This document shows positions 11,150 through 23,255 of a stretch of DNA of 64,000 nucleotides, piece by piece. The stretch covers positions 8,370,001 through 8,434,000 of the forward strand of contig NC_052136.2 in NCBI RefSeq assembly GCF_016086655.4, read 5' to 3'. The position numbers were made by a program, and so were the translations under genes. Numbering within the stretch: the stretch's first letter is position 1; each line of letters opens with the position of its first letter. The notes beneath the pieces were generated by a model that had not been told where the DNA came from, made no database searches, and saw only the letters and a program-made list of their open reading frames with translations. The DNA is from Lepeophtheirus salmonis. Lineage: Eukaryota; Arthropoda; Copepoda; Siphonostomatoida; Caligidae.

Positions 11150-13444
11150 AGACTATGCAAAAAATTAATGGGATTTCATCTGTTTTTTGGGGTTTGTTCC
11201 AGATTTTTATTATATTGACATAATAAATATATATTAGACATATTATTCATTGCCCACAGGCTAAAATATTGTGTATGTAACTAAATATGTAACATATAGA
11301 ATTGCGACACCAGCATTTTAACATGAATCAATGATATGAATATTTGATTCCACCCACAAGCCACTTAAATTTACTTACATATAATAGGTATATATACATA
11401 ATTATTTCTATCTTTGGTTCATGATATACGTAAATATATAACCTTTTTTTTTTACAGACAATGGTACTTGTTAAAATAAAATTAAAACCCTTAATATTAT
11501 TCATACTCTATAAATTAAAGAAAAGAATAGGAGGGCTCAAGAGCTCTTCCATCTCGCTCTTAATATTAACAACTAGATTGCCCACACAGTCAATAATAGA
11601 CCATACTTCTCATTAAGTCATATTCATAAAATAAAAATAATAAATGGAACTAAATTAGTAGTCCTTATGAGTCGTCAAATTGCATTGGCTTCATTAGATT
11701 GTTAATCCATCATGTATGTAGGTTTCCCTCTCGGGGAGTGTTGTACAGTTTACCGGCAAAACAAATTTTGTTACCGGGATATTTAAACATTCAAAATGGT
11801 ACTATACTAATTTACTGATGTCTCAATACCATTTTTTTTTGTAGCCGTTCCGGGAACAAAATAGAAATCGTTATTTTCATAATTTTTCCTGTTCAATGTT
11901 CCATTAATTGGTCAGATGGAGTTGCACTGATTAGGTATAAGTTCCTATTATTGTAGTATATCAATTACTCCACTTGACCTAGGAATGGTCTTAAAAGTCC
12001 ATATAGTATATTTTCTTCTCAAGGAACGGCCAAGTATCGAACCTACGAACATTGCGTGGGTTACATTGAGTTGATACTTTCAAGGGATGTCTGGAAGATT
12101 TTTGTTTGGAGTGGGGGTTAGCTCGCAAATTTGAAGAAAAAGGTCTTAATTACAAAATACATTCATTTGTGCATTATTATGTAAATAATGCACTTATCCA
12201 ACTACGGCTTGGTATTTTTTTGGAGGTTGTATGAAGGTATTTTGAGCATTTACGTTCACGGTATAACTTTTGATTGGATTCCTTCATAATTGTTGATTTT
12301 GAAGATTATCTTGAAATAATGTTTTGACGATTTTTGTTACAGTCAAAGGATGTGCTTGGACAGAAAATGATGCCCAACAAATCGCCTACCTATAACACAG
12401 GAATGTTGATTAATAATTTCATTGCCATAGAAAATGTAGGAAAAATAATGGATTAATTAAGGATCTTTCACAAATCGTTCCAAATTTATTTTTTCTTCTT
12501 TAAATGAAGAATAAATTATTTCCATTTTACAGTATTCATTATTTACTTTATCATGCCGGATTTTCCGAGGATCCTGGTATCCAAGAAATGGTTTCTCTGA
12601 TATCCCTGAAGAATAATATACATACTACTACATGTTTAAACTATAGATACGAATATATAATAGTTGTTTCCCTGATGAGAAATATTATTGTAGGCAACTA
12701 CGTTCTAACGGTTAAAATTATTGATTTACTTAATGACAGTCTACTATAAATAATAATCAGTGTAGTCACTGGGTGTGTAGGTATGAAACATATGAAAATA
12801 GAAACTGACATACAGTATAACTTTTATTACTGAACTATTACTTTTGATAATGTTCTTCTCTACCTTTTTCAATTAATAAACCCTTGGTGGACGAACGCAT
12901 CAAGTTTTGTATAGTATCGGTGCTCGTAGTTATGTTTAAGATTCCTGCCTTATTTTTCGTTACTAAAACTTAATGAAAACCTATTCTACGGTGCCACCTT
13001 ACGAAAAAAAAAGAAGTTACAGCGAATTTCATTTTAAGCTGTCGATTTTCATGCTTCTTTACCCCTTCTCAACATTGATTAGCATATTTCAAATTAGCTC
13101 TGTTAAGATATGAACAATCATAAAATAATCATTCCATAGTTGAAAGAATAGGGCAACTACCAACTGATTTTGGGTTGTTTTTTTGTGTCTCTTAGGCAGA
13201 TAGTTTGCAAAATACGATAAAGGTAACTCTACTTCTCTTTGACTACATCTTTCGACATTAGAAGAAGATTTCATGATTTCTTAAGTATTTAATACCTGAA
13301 GTTTAGTGTGATCAACACGAAATGACAAAATGGTTTATTTTAATGAACCCAATCAATCGGAATAAAAAAACCCTGTAACACTCTTTTGAAAATGTGTTAT
13401 CCTCATATTATAAATTAAATTATTCGTCTTATTTTAAGAAGGTA
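11150..13444. other. Unassigned region
   Basis: No supported gene. 11.74-11.86 kb has short inverted blocks around ACCGG/CCGGGA (TTTACCGGCAAAAC, TTGTTACCGGGAT, GTTCCGGGAAC), which suggests another decayed element. Confidence 0.3.
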
Positions 13445-13490
13445 ATTATTAGTGTTGGATCAGTCGGAGGACTGATCCAACACTAATAAT
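13445..13490. repeat. Perfect 21-bp hairpin, 4-nt loop
   Basis: Arms 13445-13465 and 13470-13490 are exact reverse complements (core GTGTTGGATCAGTC / GACTGATCCAACAC) around the spacer GGAG. There are no mismatches, which is striking in this decayed setting. The arms are not simple A/T sequence. Confidence 0.95.
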
Positions 13491-13546
13491 AAAAAGAACT
13501 CAAAAGACTCATTCAAAAGTGTATTGCAACATTTCTCGATACTTAC

Positions 13547-13702
13547 AAGCTCTTTTAACTGACTTTTTTGATAGCTCTCTGGATATTTGGTGTGAATCCA
13601 AGACATCTCTAGCATGTCCATCCAACGTTTCGGACTAGCTAACGATGGTCCTGTAGACGCCCAACTGCTTGTTGTGCGGGAATGTAAATTCGTCGTTGAC
13701 GT
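13547..13702 (-). CDS. Possible unrecognised exon, minus strand
   Basis: On the minus strand 52 codons are open from 13702 to a consensus donor GTAAGT at 13546-13541, reading STTNLHSRTTSSWASTGPS, then PKRWMDMLEMSWIHTKY and PESYQKSQLKEL. The composition is protein-like. Without splicing the same frame stays open through the hairpin and stops at about 13463. Another frame also looks protein-like (TLDGHARDVLDSHQISREL) but has an upstream stop, so the frame is not certain. No family is recognised. It could be an exon of a large-intron gene, or a transposon ORF piece. Confidence 0.25.
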
Positions 13703-13739
13703 TTAAGTGTCATTTTCTCGACTTGTACATAAGCTAGAG

Positions 13740-15787
13740 AGATGGGATTTGAATTAGTTTTTTAACTTATTATTTATGCTTTAGTATATTAAAATATGAA
13801 TTAATTTCAATCACTCAACCTTGATTAAATTATTGAATTAGTAAATGTTCAGATTTCAATGGACTACCAGTTAGTTTACTTATTAAAAGTTTGTTTACAT
13901 ATCTGATGATAGTGGTGCCATCTAGGACTTATTATTATAGATTAGTAGTTTGTACACTTATTTGTTTATTATGACAGCTTAGTAGATTTGTGCCATCCTG
14001 CAGATTTTAATGTGCTGTTTAATTTGTTCATTCCTTATAAAACAGCTTGAATTATACAATTTGTTTATATTATGTAGATGTATTTAATGTATAAAAAACT
14101 AAAAATAAAGCTGGGAAATGTTAACAAGGTTTTTTTTTTCAAATGCATGACAAAGTTTGTAAGCCCTTTAATTGTAATTTTCCAATACATTTATTCCTTT
14201 GTTTTTCTTCTTCGTTGATATAAACATGGCTTAAGGCAACTAAGTACATCCAACATAGCTCAATTACCTTGAAAGAAATAAAAATAAGAAAGAGAGCATG
14301 TGTAATGATTGTACTTTGAATTCAAGCAAATGGTTTAAGCACTTAATAATGTTCATTAAAACATGCAAACGAATACAATATTATGTTTGTATTTTGAGCA
14401 AACCGGGTTTGAATTGATGGTATATTTTTGATGCACTATGCTTATGTTCAACTGCAAAGAAATGAGAATCTTTCTCACTCTCCATGATTTGACCTTGAGC
14501 CTACTGTTGTAGCCATAATATATATATATATCACTGTGATTAGCATAGACCTAAATACATATAATATTATGTATTTTGTCATTATGAACATCTGTCTTCC
14601 GTCCTGAGATGAAGGTCATTTCTGCTAATCAAATACTTACTTTTATGTGTAGTATGTACTTTTTTGAGCCGTTAGAATAATAGGTCAAGAGGAAAAAGGG
14701 TATTAGTGGCTCATGTTTGAGGAATTTGGGGTAAATAAATCTCAGGGATCTTGCAAAAAAATTCTTTACGTACAATCTCGGCTGGACATCTGGTCATTCG
14801 TTTATGTATCATTTTTAATAATTCATTATTAAGGCCCAATGCCAAGTCGATAAGGAGACAAAAGTTTTGGGTAACGAAGATTGAAATAAATCATTTTTTT
14901 ATTGAATCAGTTTGTTTGTTTTTTGACTTTTTCCCCCTCTTCAGTTTTGAAAAGTCAACTATAATATTGAGGACTAGGCTTATGGGTTTAGGGTGTGTGC
15001 GTAGGAGTAGAGTAAACTCTCACTACCCTCTTATCAAATACAAATTTTGTTAGTTCTTGATTTACAAAAGATAATAGTTGTTGTCAAATTTGAAATTAAT
15101 TTGTGGAAAAGTGATGATTATATTTAGTAAAATGATCAATAAATTGTTCTATAAAAACAAAACAAAACATAAAAATTTACTTTTTGTCAAATTAAATTTT
15201 AAAGTTAAAATTGTCAGGAAGTTAAAAGTATGTTGTGTAATTAGTTTATTATTCAACAGCAAACATTAAAAATTTGTGTTTTCTAAATAAAAATGTCCTA
15301 CAATTTTATTTATATTTTTGTCAAATATTTAATTAAATATTGAATATAAATGTCCCCCCCTCCCATCCTTCATTTGACTTCGTTTCGATATTTATCTGTC
15401 AGGAAATCTCATTGAATTGCTACTTCAAGTAACCTGCCATGTTTTTGGGTATTATCAAATAAGGCATTGATCTCATTTTTTTATTCTATAAATGACATTA
15501 AAGGTGTCGATCAGATAATTTAATGAGACAGAGAGCACTCAGTGAAGCATATTTTAAGACATCTGATTTCTATTTTATAGATAGTCACTGATTTCGATAC
15601 TGGGTGTAAATGTAGTTATGATACATTTTTTACAATGTTATTTTAGAAGTATGATAAATCGTACACAAGATATTCTATAAAACTATTGATTAACAATGCA
15701 TTTCCGATATGCTAAACGAAAATATTAATCAGTTCACAAGCAAAATGTGTAAAATTTGAAAGGAGTTATTTTTATCCGGGTCAACTA
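13740..15787. other. AT-rich unassigned DNA
   Basis: Includes a short (TA)n at about 14518-14532. No gene. Confidence 0.4.
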
Positions 15788-16324
15788 TAGAAAGTGGGGA
15801 TCCTAAACTTGCAGTAGCATTTAACTAAAATTTTCTACCCGTTACTTTTAATTAAGAGGTTTAATTACGTAAACAAACGTCAGCTGAAAATAAAATAAAC
15901 AATTTTTTTTAAATCCAATGTCTCCAAATACCGTTGGTATCTCCATCCAGATTGCATACAACGTGAAGAAGTCCATAAAGGAGCCCCCTTTCCTCCAGCC
16001 CTGTTTTCAACCCTATGGATTTGCAGTTTGTAAAGTCTTGGAGAATGTCTGGCGTACCACTAATTCAAATTTGAATTCTCTCTGAATTGCCATCATGACA
16101 CCATGTTACGCTATGGACACGACCTTCATCATCAAGACCTGCTTATCTGCATGTCGAAGCAGTTACTGCTTGTGGAGAAGAGTATATTGAATAATAAATA
16201 TAGTTAATTAAAGTATTGAGATAAATAACAGATTGGTTATGAGTTTTGTTTTGTTTTTTTTCCATGAAAATCACGTTTTTCGTAATTCAGTCATACGACT
16301 GTAATTTAGGTTCTCCACTCTGTA
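15788..16324 (+). mobile_element. Mariner-type element, 537 bp, internally deleted
   Basis: The left end (TA)GAAAGTGGGGATCCTAAA and the complement of the right end (TA)CAGAGTGGAGAACCTAAA align over about 30 bases, continuing CTTGCAGT / TTACAGT. Each is flanked by TA, the mariner target. The 15 kb TIR also resembles the TIRs of the 51.6 kb element (CAAAACTTGCAG). Only a C-terminal transposase fragment remains inside, so it cannot move on its own. Confidence 0.75.
15965..16194 (+). pseudogene. Mariner transposase C-terminal relic
   Basis: Three frames must be combined. One reads SSPVFNPMDLQF, the mariner SPDLNPxDY region in which the last D is the third catalytic aspartate; here that D is kept but the first is V. 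The next reads VLENVWRTTNSNLNSL, and the last AMDTTFIIKTC...VEAVTACGEEYIE then stop, the usual mariner C-terminus. It has frameshifts and an internal stop. It lies between the TIRs at 15788 and 16324 in the expected orientation. Confidence 0.75.
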
Positions 16325-16554
16325 TATCGAACAAAGTTCTGTCTTATGAGATGAGATAATTATGGCTAATTTCTATACTGCAATGAATCTCCCGTTAATT
16401 TTTGAAACCACCAAACTCGAATAATCTCAACCTTCTTTATTATAGCATATAGTTACGTATAGAATGGGCCTGAGCTAAACTTGCTCCAAATTTGAGTGCC
16501 CTCAAAGAATGAGGTTTGGAACTTGGTTTTTGGAATTATTTTGGAACAAAAAAT

Positions 16555-16996
16555 AAATCCAAAAATGACACTTTCTTGAGAAATTACATTTTTCTAAAAA
16601 AAATTTTAAAAATTAAATTTTTCTGAAAACAAAAATTGATAAATTTAATTTTTTTGAAAAAAATTTCAAAAATCCATTGTTACTCACAAAAAATTAAATT
16701 TTTGAAAAACAATTGGAAAAATACAGAGCTGTTTACAAAAAACTCAATTTTTTGGATAAAAGCTCTAAAATTAAATTTTAAATATAAAATTTTTTGAGAA
16801 AAAAAATTCAAATCTTAAATTTTCAGGAGAAAAATTTCAAAATTATATAGCCATTCACAGATAATTATATTTTTTCGGAAATAAATTGAAAAAACTAAAT
16901 TAAATTTCAACTATTAAATTTTCTACTAAGAATAAAAAAATCCTCCATCTTTTTTTTTTTTTTGGGGGGAGCTAAAGCCCCTCTTGATGCCCATGC
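16555..16996 (+). mobile_element. R2 element, copy E
   Basis: A long A/T tandem array (AAAATTAAATTTTTC-type and TCACAAAAAATT-type blocks) leads to CTACTAAGAATAAAAAAATC, a poly-T plus GGGGGGAGC cap, AAGCCCCTC and the degraded terminus GATGCCCATGC. The left end is unclear. Confidence 0.55.
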
Positions 16997-16999
16997 ATA

Positions 17000-17769
17000 A
17001 TTTCACTTACACCCTGTATACATCCATACATATGTATTTGTAAAACAGATATAAAAAAACAAAAAAAAAACACCACACTTTATTTAGGTAGGTCATTCGT
17101 GTATATATTCCATTATTTGTGGGACTTCACAAAATAAGAAGAACGGTTTTTGATGAGAGTCTGAGAAGGAATGAAACCAGGAGCTAATTTATCCTTCACA
17201 TGAAAATCAAAATGTTCTTTCTCCCTCCTCCCTGCTTCTCTAAAAAACAACATATAAACAATCATACAAAGTCAATAATATATCGTGTGGTTGGTTGAAT
17301 TCGATCCACAACCCAAAACTCACATTTATTACTTTTGATTCATGTTATAAACTGTTGATAAAAGGATTTGCAGATGGACAAACTATCTGAAGGGGTATAC
17401 AAAGCATGGAGGAAATGAACTGACAGCCCTTCTGATAACCCCCTATTCCATTGTTGATTATTTACCAACATAACTAATATTTGGACAGTGTGTAGCGTAG
17501 CTATTATATAATATTAAAGAATATAAATACACTATAATTACACTTGAAAAAAAAAAAAAAAAATAAGGAACTCAAAACGATTTTCCATCTTCCCCCAAAA
17601 ATATATAAATAGGTTTTCTCCTCGGTGGAGCTATCTACCTATACCTACATAGTAGGAGATGTCAATCAAAGAAAGCTTCGTAACGGTCCATAGTTAAATT
17701 GCTTCACAGGTGTGTGCATGATTTGTACAGGTGAGTTGTAGGTCATAGATTTATGGATTTAATTCGAAA
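17000..17769. other. AT-rich unassigned DNA
   Basis: Poly-A at about 17546-17562. No gene. Confidence 0.4.
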
Positions 17770-18140
17770 AAATATCCAATAATAATTTTTTTTTCAAAAC
17801 GATTTCAAAAATACATAGCTTATCCCAAATAATTACTTTTCTTTGAAAAAAATTTCTAATATTAAATTAAATGAATTTTTTTTTTTTTCACAAGTCCATA
17901 ACTATTCACAAAAAATTACAATTTTTAGAATAATATTAAATTTTGTCCACTGTTGTATAATTTCCATGAATGACTTTTTAAAAAGAATATAAGACATTCA
18001 AAAAAAGAAAAATTATTACTATTTCCGCATTTAAATTTTTTTCATCCTCACCAGAATAATTTATAGTATAAAGGAACAATTTCTTAAACGGGGGATGGGG
18101 GCTACATCCCCTCCACCTCAATCTCTCTGTTCGCCCCTAG
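17770..18140 (+). mobile_element. R2 element, copy F
   Basis: A/T tandem array, then cap GGGGGATGGGGGC, CATCCCCTCC and terminus TGTTCGCCCCTAG. Confidence 0.55.
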
Positions 18141-18220
18141 TTATTGATAAAAATCAATCCAGTTTTAAACATACATACTTAAGTACAGGGAACGATCCAC
18201 TTAATAGGATATGATAAAAC

Positions 18221-18897
18221 CAGGACTGTGGACTTGGACTTGTCCAAATTTAGAATGATTCTTCTGTTTCGTATTATTCATAAAAGTTTATTAAGGGCCC
18301 TGTTAGTTTAATGCTACAAATTCCGTTTTTATTTAAGCAGCTACATTTTTTTCATTTGGAAACTAAAGTCCAGTTGAATGGGTATTATACTGTGAATCAT
18401 TCATTTTTTATTCATAAATTTCACCCAAGACAAGAAAATATAATTGAAGGATGTAATCATCAATATCGAGAATGGACATTGACTCCAAGAAAAGACAGCC
18501 TTTGACGACATAAACAAAGATATTTCCATGTATTCCTTAGACGTTCATGCCCTTTCGTGCACATCAATATCAATGCTATCACCACAAGTGTGTGTGTTGA
18601 ACGATTGTTCTCTGCTAAGAAATTAATTCTAAGTGACTAGAGGACCTCAATGAGAGAGGATCTTTTGAATGCAATCCTTTTATTAAGAGCAAACTGGGAT
18701 ATGTAAATACTTTTTTGTTGTTTTTGATTGACAAATTGCAGATACATGAATCTATCCAAGTGTGTGACTTGCTTGATTCAGAAATCGGATTTAAATTCCC
18801 TGTTAGACTTGGGACTTTATCTTTGAATTTGGACTCGGTCTTGAAGTTCAAGTTGAACTCGAACCCGCTCTGAAATTTCAATGAGTCCCCACCCCTA
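18221..18897 (+). mobile_element. hAT-like element, 677 bp, internally deleted
   Basis: The left end is CAGGACTGTGGACTTGGACT; the complement of the right end is TAGGGGTGGGGACTCATTG, giving a similar ACT-rich TIR. Flanking 8-mers GATAAAAC and AATAAATC agree at 6 of 8 positions, as expected for an aged hAT target duplication. A hAT C-terminal dimerisation block lies inside in matching orientation. Confidence 0.55.
18311..18706 (+). pseudogene. hAT transposase C-terminal relic (dimerisation domain)
   Basis: A single frame from 18311 to the stop at 18704-18706 carries two in-frame stops (TGA 18503, TAG 18638). The 3' half reads INAITTSVCVERLFSAKKL, then ILSD, stop, RTSMREDLLNAILLLRANW and DM. 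The S-V-x-V-E-R-L-F-S motif and the LLNAILLLRAN end are the hallmark of the hAT C-terminal dimerisation domain. The upstream part (PRQENIIEGCNHQYREWTL) is not recognisable alone but is in the same frame. No RNase-H-like catalytic residues are visible. Confidence 0.7.
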
Positions 18898-19437
18898 AAT
18901 AAATCTAAAGCTCCAACAATATTCAAATCATTTAATATATCTTTTTTTGTCCATCGAGATTAGTGACTAAGGGCTATAAAAACTTATTTCCAATTTTACC
19001 AATTGAATCTCCTTTTCTGAAAAATTCAAATAACTTTGTTTATGACTTTCTAATAGTTGTAAAGAATCTTTTCAGAAGAATCCCTTGTTTACAGTTCAAT
19101 TTATGAATGAAAAAAATGTTCTTTAAATTTAAAGTAAAAAATATAAGGCTTTCATTGTGCTTTGTATGATTTAAATCCTTTAGAAACAAACAAACACTTT
19201 TTTCGAGTAGTAATCACTAACTCGTACGATTGATAGATCATCCCATTCAAAGTTAAAACTTTAAATATAGGGTAAACACTTCAATGTTTAATTTGTAATA
19301 GAGGTATGGTTTTAGACAGAGTTTAAAAATACAGAAGTACAACTAAAATATATTTAAGTTTAATGAGAATACTCCTATAATTTATACTGAATAAAAAAGT
19401 ATTTATTTTCTCAGTATTCAAGTATATGTATTTGTTT
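18898..19437. other. AT-rich unassigned DNA
   Basis: Nothing recognised. Confidence 0.4.
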
Positions 19438-19640
19438 TGTGCAAGTTGCAATGTATATGCCCATAAGTTCTATTTAATTATACCATAAACCATATTAATT
19501 ACCAATATTATTTATTGATCCAATCATTTTATTATGATCAATTTATTTTTTTGATTTATTATCAATTTAGAAGTGATGGAACTATTGACACTTGGATTAT
19601 ATATTGGCCCACATAATATTTCATGTATAGATTCTAACGA
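19438..19640 (+). repeat. Dispersed repeat R5, copy 1
   Basis: Shares GCAAGTTGCAA, an ATTACCAA block and a CATTTTATTATGATCA-like block with 60.1-60.45 kb and 63.52-63.87 kb, in the same order. This is the shortest and weakest copy. Confidence 0.35.
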
Positions 19641-22602
19641 TACTTAAACACTATGACAGTTTCAAGTCATGTTTGGCATATTTAATACAACATACAGCAC
19701 CATTCATTCGAATAACCATTGTCCCATCGAAAGAAATGCGATATAAAGGGTTGTTTTGAGAGGGATTGTGTAAAAAATACGCGTGTCCAAACAAAATGGT
19801 TGTAAAAAAACCATTAGGAACAATGGTTTACCCCCCTCGCCCCTCTTCGTTCGTTTTTTCTTAAAGAAGGGAGTTGCCAAGGGTGGGTTGTTAGGAAAGG
19901 AAAAATAAAAATGGGAACAACAATTGTCATTGACGGAAAAACATCAGCTGGGGAGTAAAAAATGAAATGGAGTTGGGAAACTATATAATATGTACATAAT
20001 AATTATTTTATAGAAGAAAGATGTGCCAATGAGCGGTTCATTTTATTCATCATTTCTTGGAGCAATTAAGGTGATTTCAGTTGGATATTTGGTATGTATG
20101 CACAACTATGTCCTAGTAGGGACTATGTCCAATTTTTTTTTATAAAGACAAATGAGTCGGTTGTCATGGAGGGACCTTGTTTTGTTTTTGACAGAGACAA
20201 TGAAATAAAACACCCACGATTTATATACATATATATATATTTTTTTACAAAAATCAAGGTTAAGTTTTTGTTTTGTTTTTTAGATGGATTTTTTTTTTTT
20301 GAGACTCAAACAATAAAATTATGTCTTCTCGTAGATCATAATAATTATTACTTCATATTGCAAAAAAAATAATTTCTTTTGTTTTAAGGTAAAAAAATGG
20401 TGCCTTGGATATATATTTTTTGTTCTACCTAAGGGTTTTATGATGGTGTATTATACTTACATATTTTGAGCACTTGAGTTCAATGTTTTGTTTTCTATTT
20501 TTTTATACTTTTACAAAAAGGTGTTTCAAATACATTGTTAGATACTTTTTTGTGTGAAGGAAATAATGATTTTTATAAATATATATAAAAGTATTCGAAC
20601 TACACTCCAAGGTATTACAAATGGACCCCACTCTTTTATATTTGAGTAAAATTAAATTAAAAATACACGAATAGGAAGCTGTCACTATAAAAATACTAGT
20701 TAGGAAGGATTTTTTGTGAGAAAAATACAAAAAATCATTTCGTTGCATCAAAATATAAAAATCCAAAACCAGAATCATATTTTATTTTCAATATAAAACA
20801 GATTCACAATTTAATTAAGTTTAAAACAGAAATAAATCCATAGTTTTAAACTTTTCTCCATTACAATTTCAGCCTGATTTGCCCAAACTGTCTAATTTGT
20901 ACATCTTTCTTTGACTGGGTCTCACAAATATTCAAAAACTGAGACTATATTGGAGAGCTGTTAGTAATCGAATCCGGAATTGAGTAATTTTTTATGGTTG
21001 CAACTTGAGCTGTGTACTATAAAGACTCGGACTTTTCTCGGAATCAGAAATATCACACATGCCACCAATTAGCCTTTAGGCACAATTTTTTGCTTGAATA
21101 GCTCTCATTTTAACAAATCCACAACCAGGTCCAACATAGCTATTCAAATGGAATAATTATGCATGAACTACAAGTCCTTTTTTTACTTCTTTTACAGGGC
21201 TACTAGGGACTAATTAATGAAAAAGAGTCAAACCTGATCAAAGAGTCACCAGTTTTAAGTGTCATTGCACTAGTAGCCATATCCAGTTTTTAAATCTAGA
21301 ATGGTTTGAAAATAGTGAGGCTGGATAAGAGGTCACTAGAACTATGCGGTCTTTTTTTTCAGTTTTCTTTGTTTGACTGCTTAATAGAGATTTGAATATA
21401 CCTAATTTAGTTGCAATCAAGCATAATTATTAAAGATATATTTGTACTTAATATTTTATCGTCTGAGAGCTAAAGTACTCGAGTCTGGATTGTAATCGGA
21501 CTTCAATAGTTTATATTAATTATATTCCTTTAAAATGCAACTTCATAAGTATTTTTTTAGACAAATATTGCTATTTTTTTAGACAATCTAAATAAATGTA
21601 AATTAAACTGACAGTGCTAAGAGATACTCCATTAGGTTTTTGTGTTTTCCCTCTAATATATCACCTTTCTTCTCCAACAACCTACACCGCCACATGTAAA
21701 TGAAATTGGAACTCCTCCAATTATGATGGTTTTGTATATATAAAGACATTCTATAATTTATTCAAAAAAATTGGTGGTTTTTTTACAAATTATAAAGAGA
21801 AATAATGATGAATAGCTATGATATGGCTTCCAATGACTCTGTTTAAAAAGTACAAATCTTCTTTAACAACGTCAACAAAAAAAAGAAAAAGTAAAAGACA
21901 TTGAGAATAACCAGATACCCCCTACCCATGGTTATCCACATCTCTCCCTCCTCCTCCCAAAAAACCCTTATTGCCTACTCTTTTCTTTGACCATGAGAGA
22001 TTTTACATTTTTCTCATGGGTAAATAAGTAAAACAGATCATATTTGTATGCTGCATATTCACACACCAGGCATCTGCTAAGTCACTTAGATAAATCAGCT
22101 TTTGAGTCGTGGTTCATTCCCCTCTTCCCTCCCCCAGTGCTCTTATTTAACACCATTGTCATCAACCAACTTTTCCTTCTTTTTCTCAAGCTTTAAAAAA
22201 CAAAATAAAAAAAATCCGATTCTTCCCTTCACTTTTTTCAATCCACCTACAATTTTCTTTCATTTTAATTGCAGGTATTTGACCCATATTTAAATGAGAG
22301 ATGTAAGTCATTAGTCTATTGTCGGGTTTTAATTTGAGGAAATTATTCCATTTTTTTTTTAAGTTTAACCTATTAGGTTCATAATTATGTAACAAAGTAA
22401 CTCAATTTTGGGCTTATTTTTTTTTGTTTCACGAAAATAAAAAACTAACTTGGGATGACGTTGATTAATTTTTTTTAAATTTAAAAAAAAGTTTTTTTCT
22501 TACCCACACTTTTTGTCAGTTAGAGACAATCCAGTGGCCAAATACGTTTTAAATATAGTGAACACATCTCATATTGACACGAATCTCTAATCTGTGTACA
22601 AT
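19641..22602. other. AT-rich unassigned DNA
   Basis: Several 60-90 codon ORFs here run through poly-T or TA tracts and are not credible. A TA microsatellite is at about 20226-20241. No gene is supported. Confidence 0.4.
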
Positions 22603-23247
22603 AGGGATGTGAAAAATGCCTAAAACTTCTTGAACGTAAATAAAATATATATATATATACTGGAAACTCTGATAAACGACATATCTACTGAAAAAGATTA
22701 CCAATTGAAATATAATACTCCTTCGCAGATCACTTTTTTTTTAGATAAATACAGAAATGTAGTTTATTTTCATTTTCGCTGTTTTCATTAATTTCCATAG
22801 TTAACTATGAATTATTTAAAACAGTTTACTCTACGTATTATGAACTCAAAAAAGTATATAATAGGATTTGATGTTTATATTTATTTTTATCAATCAAGGG
22901 CCTTAGTTTAGAACTCGAGTCTTTTCATACTCGTCTATTGATATGATTATCAATTCAATTTATATAATTTATAAAACTATTCACTAAATAATAATTGACA
23001 CTTGGCAACGAGAAAAATAAAGAAGACTAGCTACCATATGATTTTCCAAATTTTTTATTTCTCTTTTGACAATCGAGGTTGAGAATGGATAAAAAAGCAA
23101 GTCTAGCTTGCTTGCTAATACGTTTGAATTTTCAAAATGGGTAGAAATAATTAATAGGAGCTCTAATATCTTGCAGATTACCAGCATACATAATATATTT
23201 TCTTTAAATGTATGCTTCTTAATATTTCGACAATTCTCACATCCCTT
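22603..23247. mobile_element. TIR element with 8-bp target duplication (hAT-like), 645 bp
   Basis: The left end AGGGATGTGAAAAATG and the complement of the right end AGGGATGTGAGAATTG are inverted repeats. Both are flanked by TGTACAAT (22595-22602 and 23248-23255); the right boundary may shift by one base. An 8-bp duplication suits a hAT-type non-autonomous element. No transposase is inside, only A/T-rich filler with a TA run at about 22647-22660. Confidence 0.65.
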
Positions 23248-23255
23248 TGTACAAT

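Noticed and set aside
12000..12070. tRNA-like GGTTCGATAC on the minus strand near 12.04 kb
   Set aside because: The flanking bases do not form a T stem, and there is no acceptor stem, A box or anticodon arm.
12343..12456. Exon-like piece after TTTTGTTACAG, reading SKDVLGQKMMPNKSPTYN
   Set aside because: Only 37 codons to a stop, no partner exon and no recognised family.
13089..13274. 61-codon minus-strand ORF near the hairpin
   Set aside because: Some protein-like composition but no motif, and no join to the 13.5 kb segment can be shown.
18615..18926. 103-codon minus-strand ORF
   Set aside because: It is antisense to the hAT C-terminal relic and its terminal repeat.
20094..20372. 92-codon plus-strand ORF near 20.1 kb
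   Set aside because: It runs through TA and poly-T tracts and lacks motifs.
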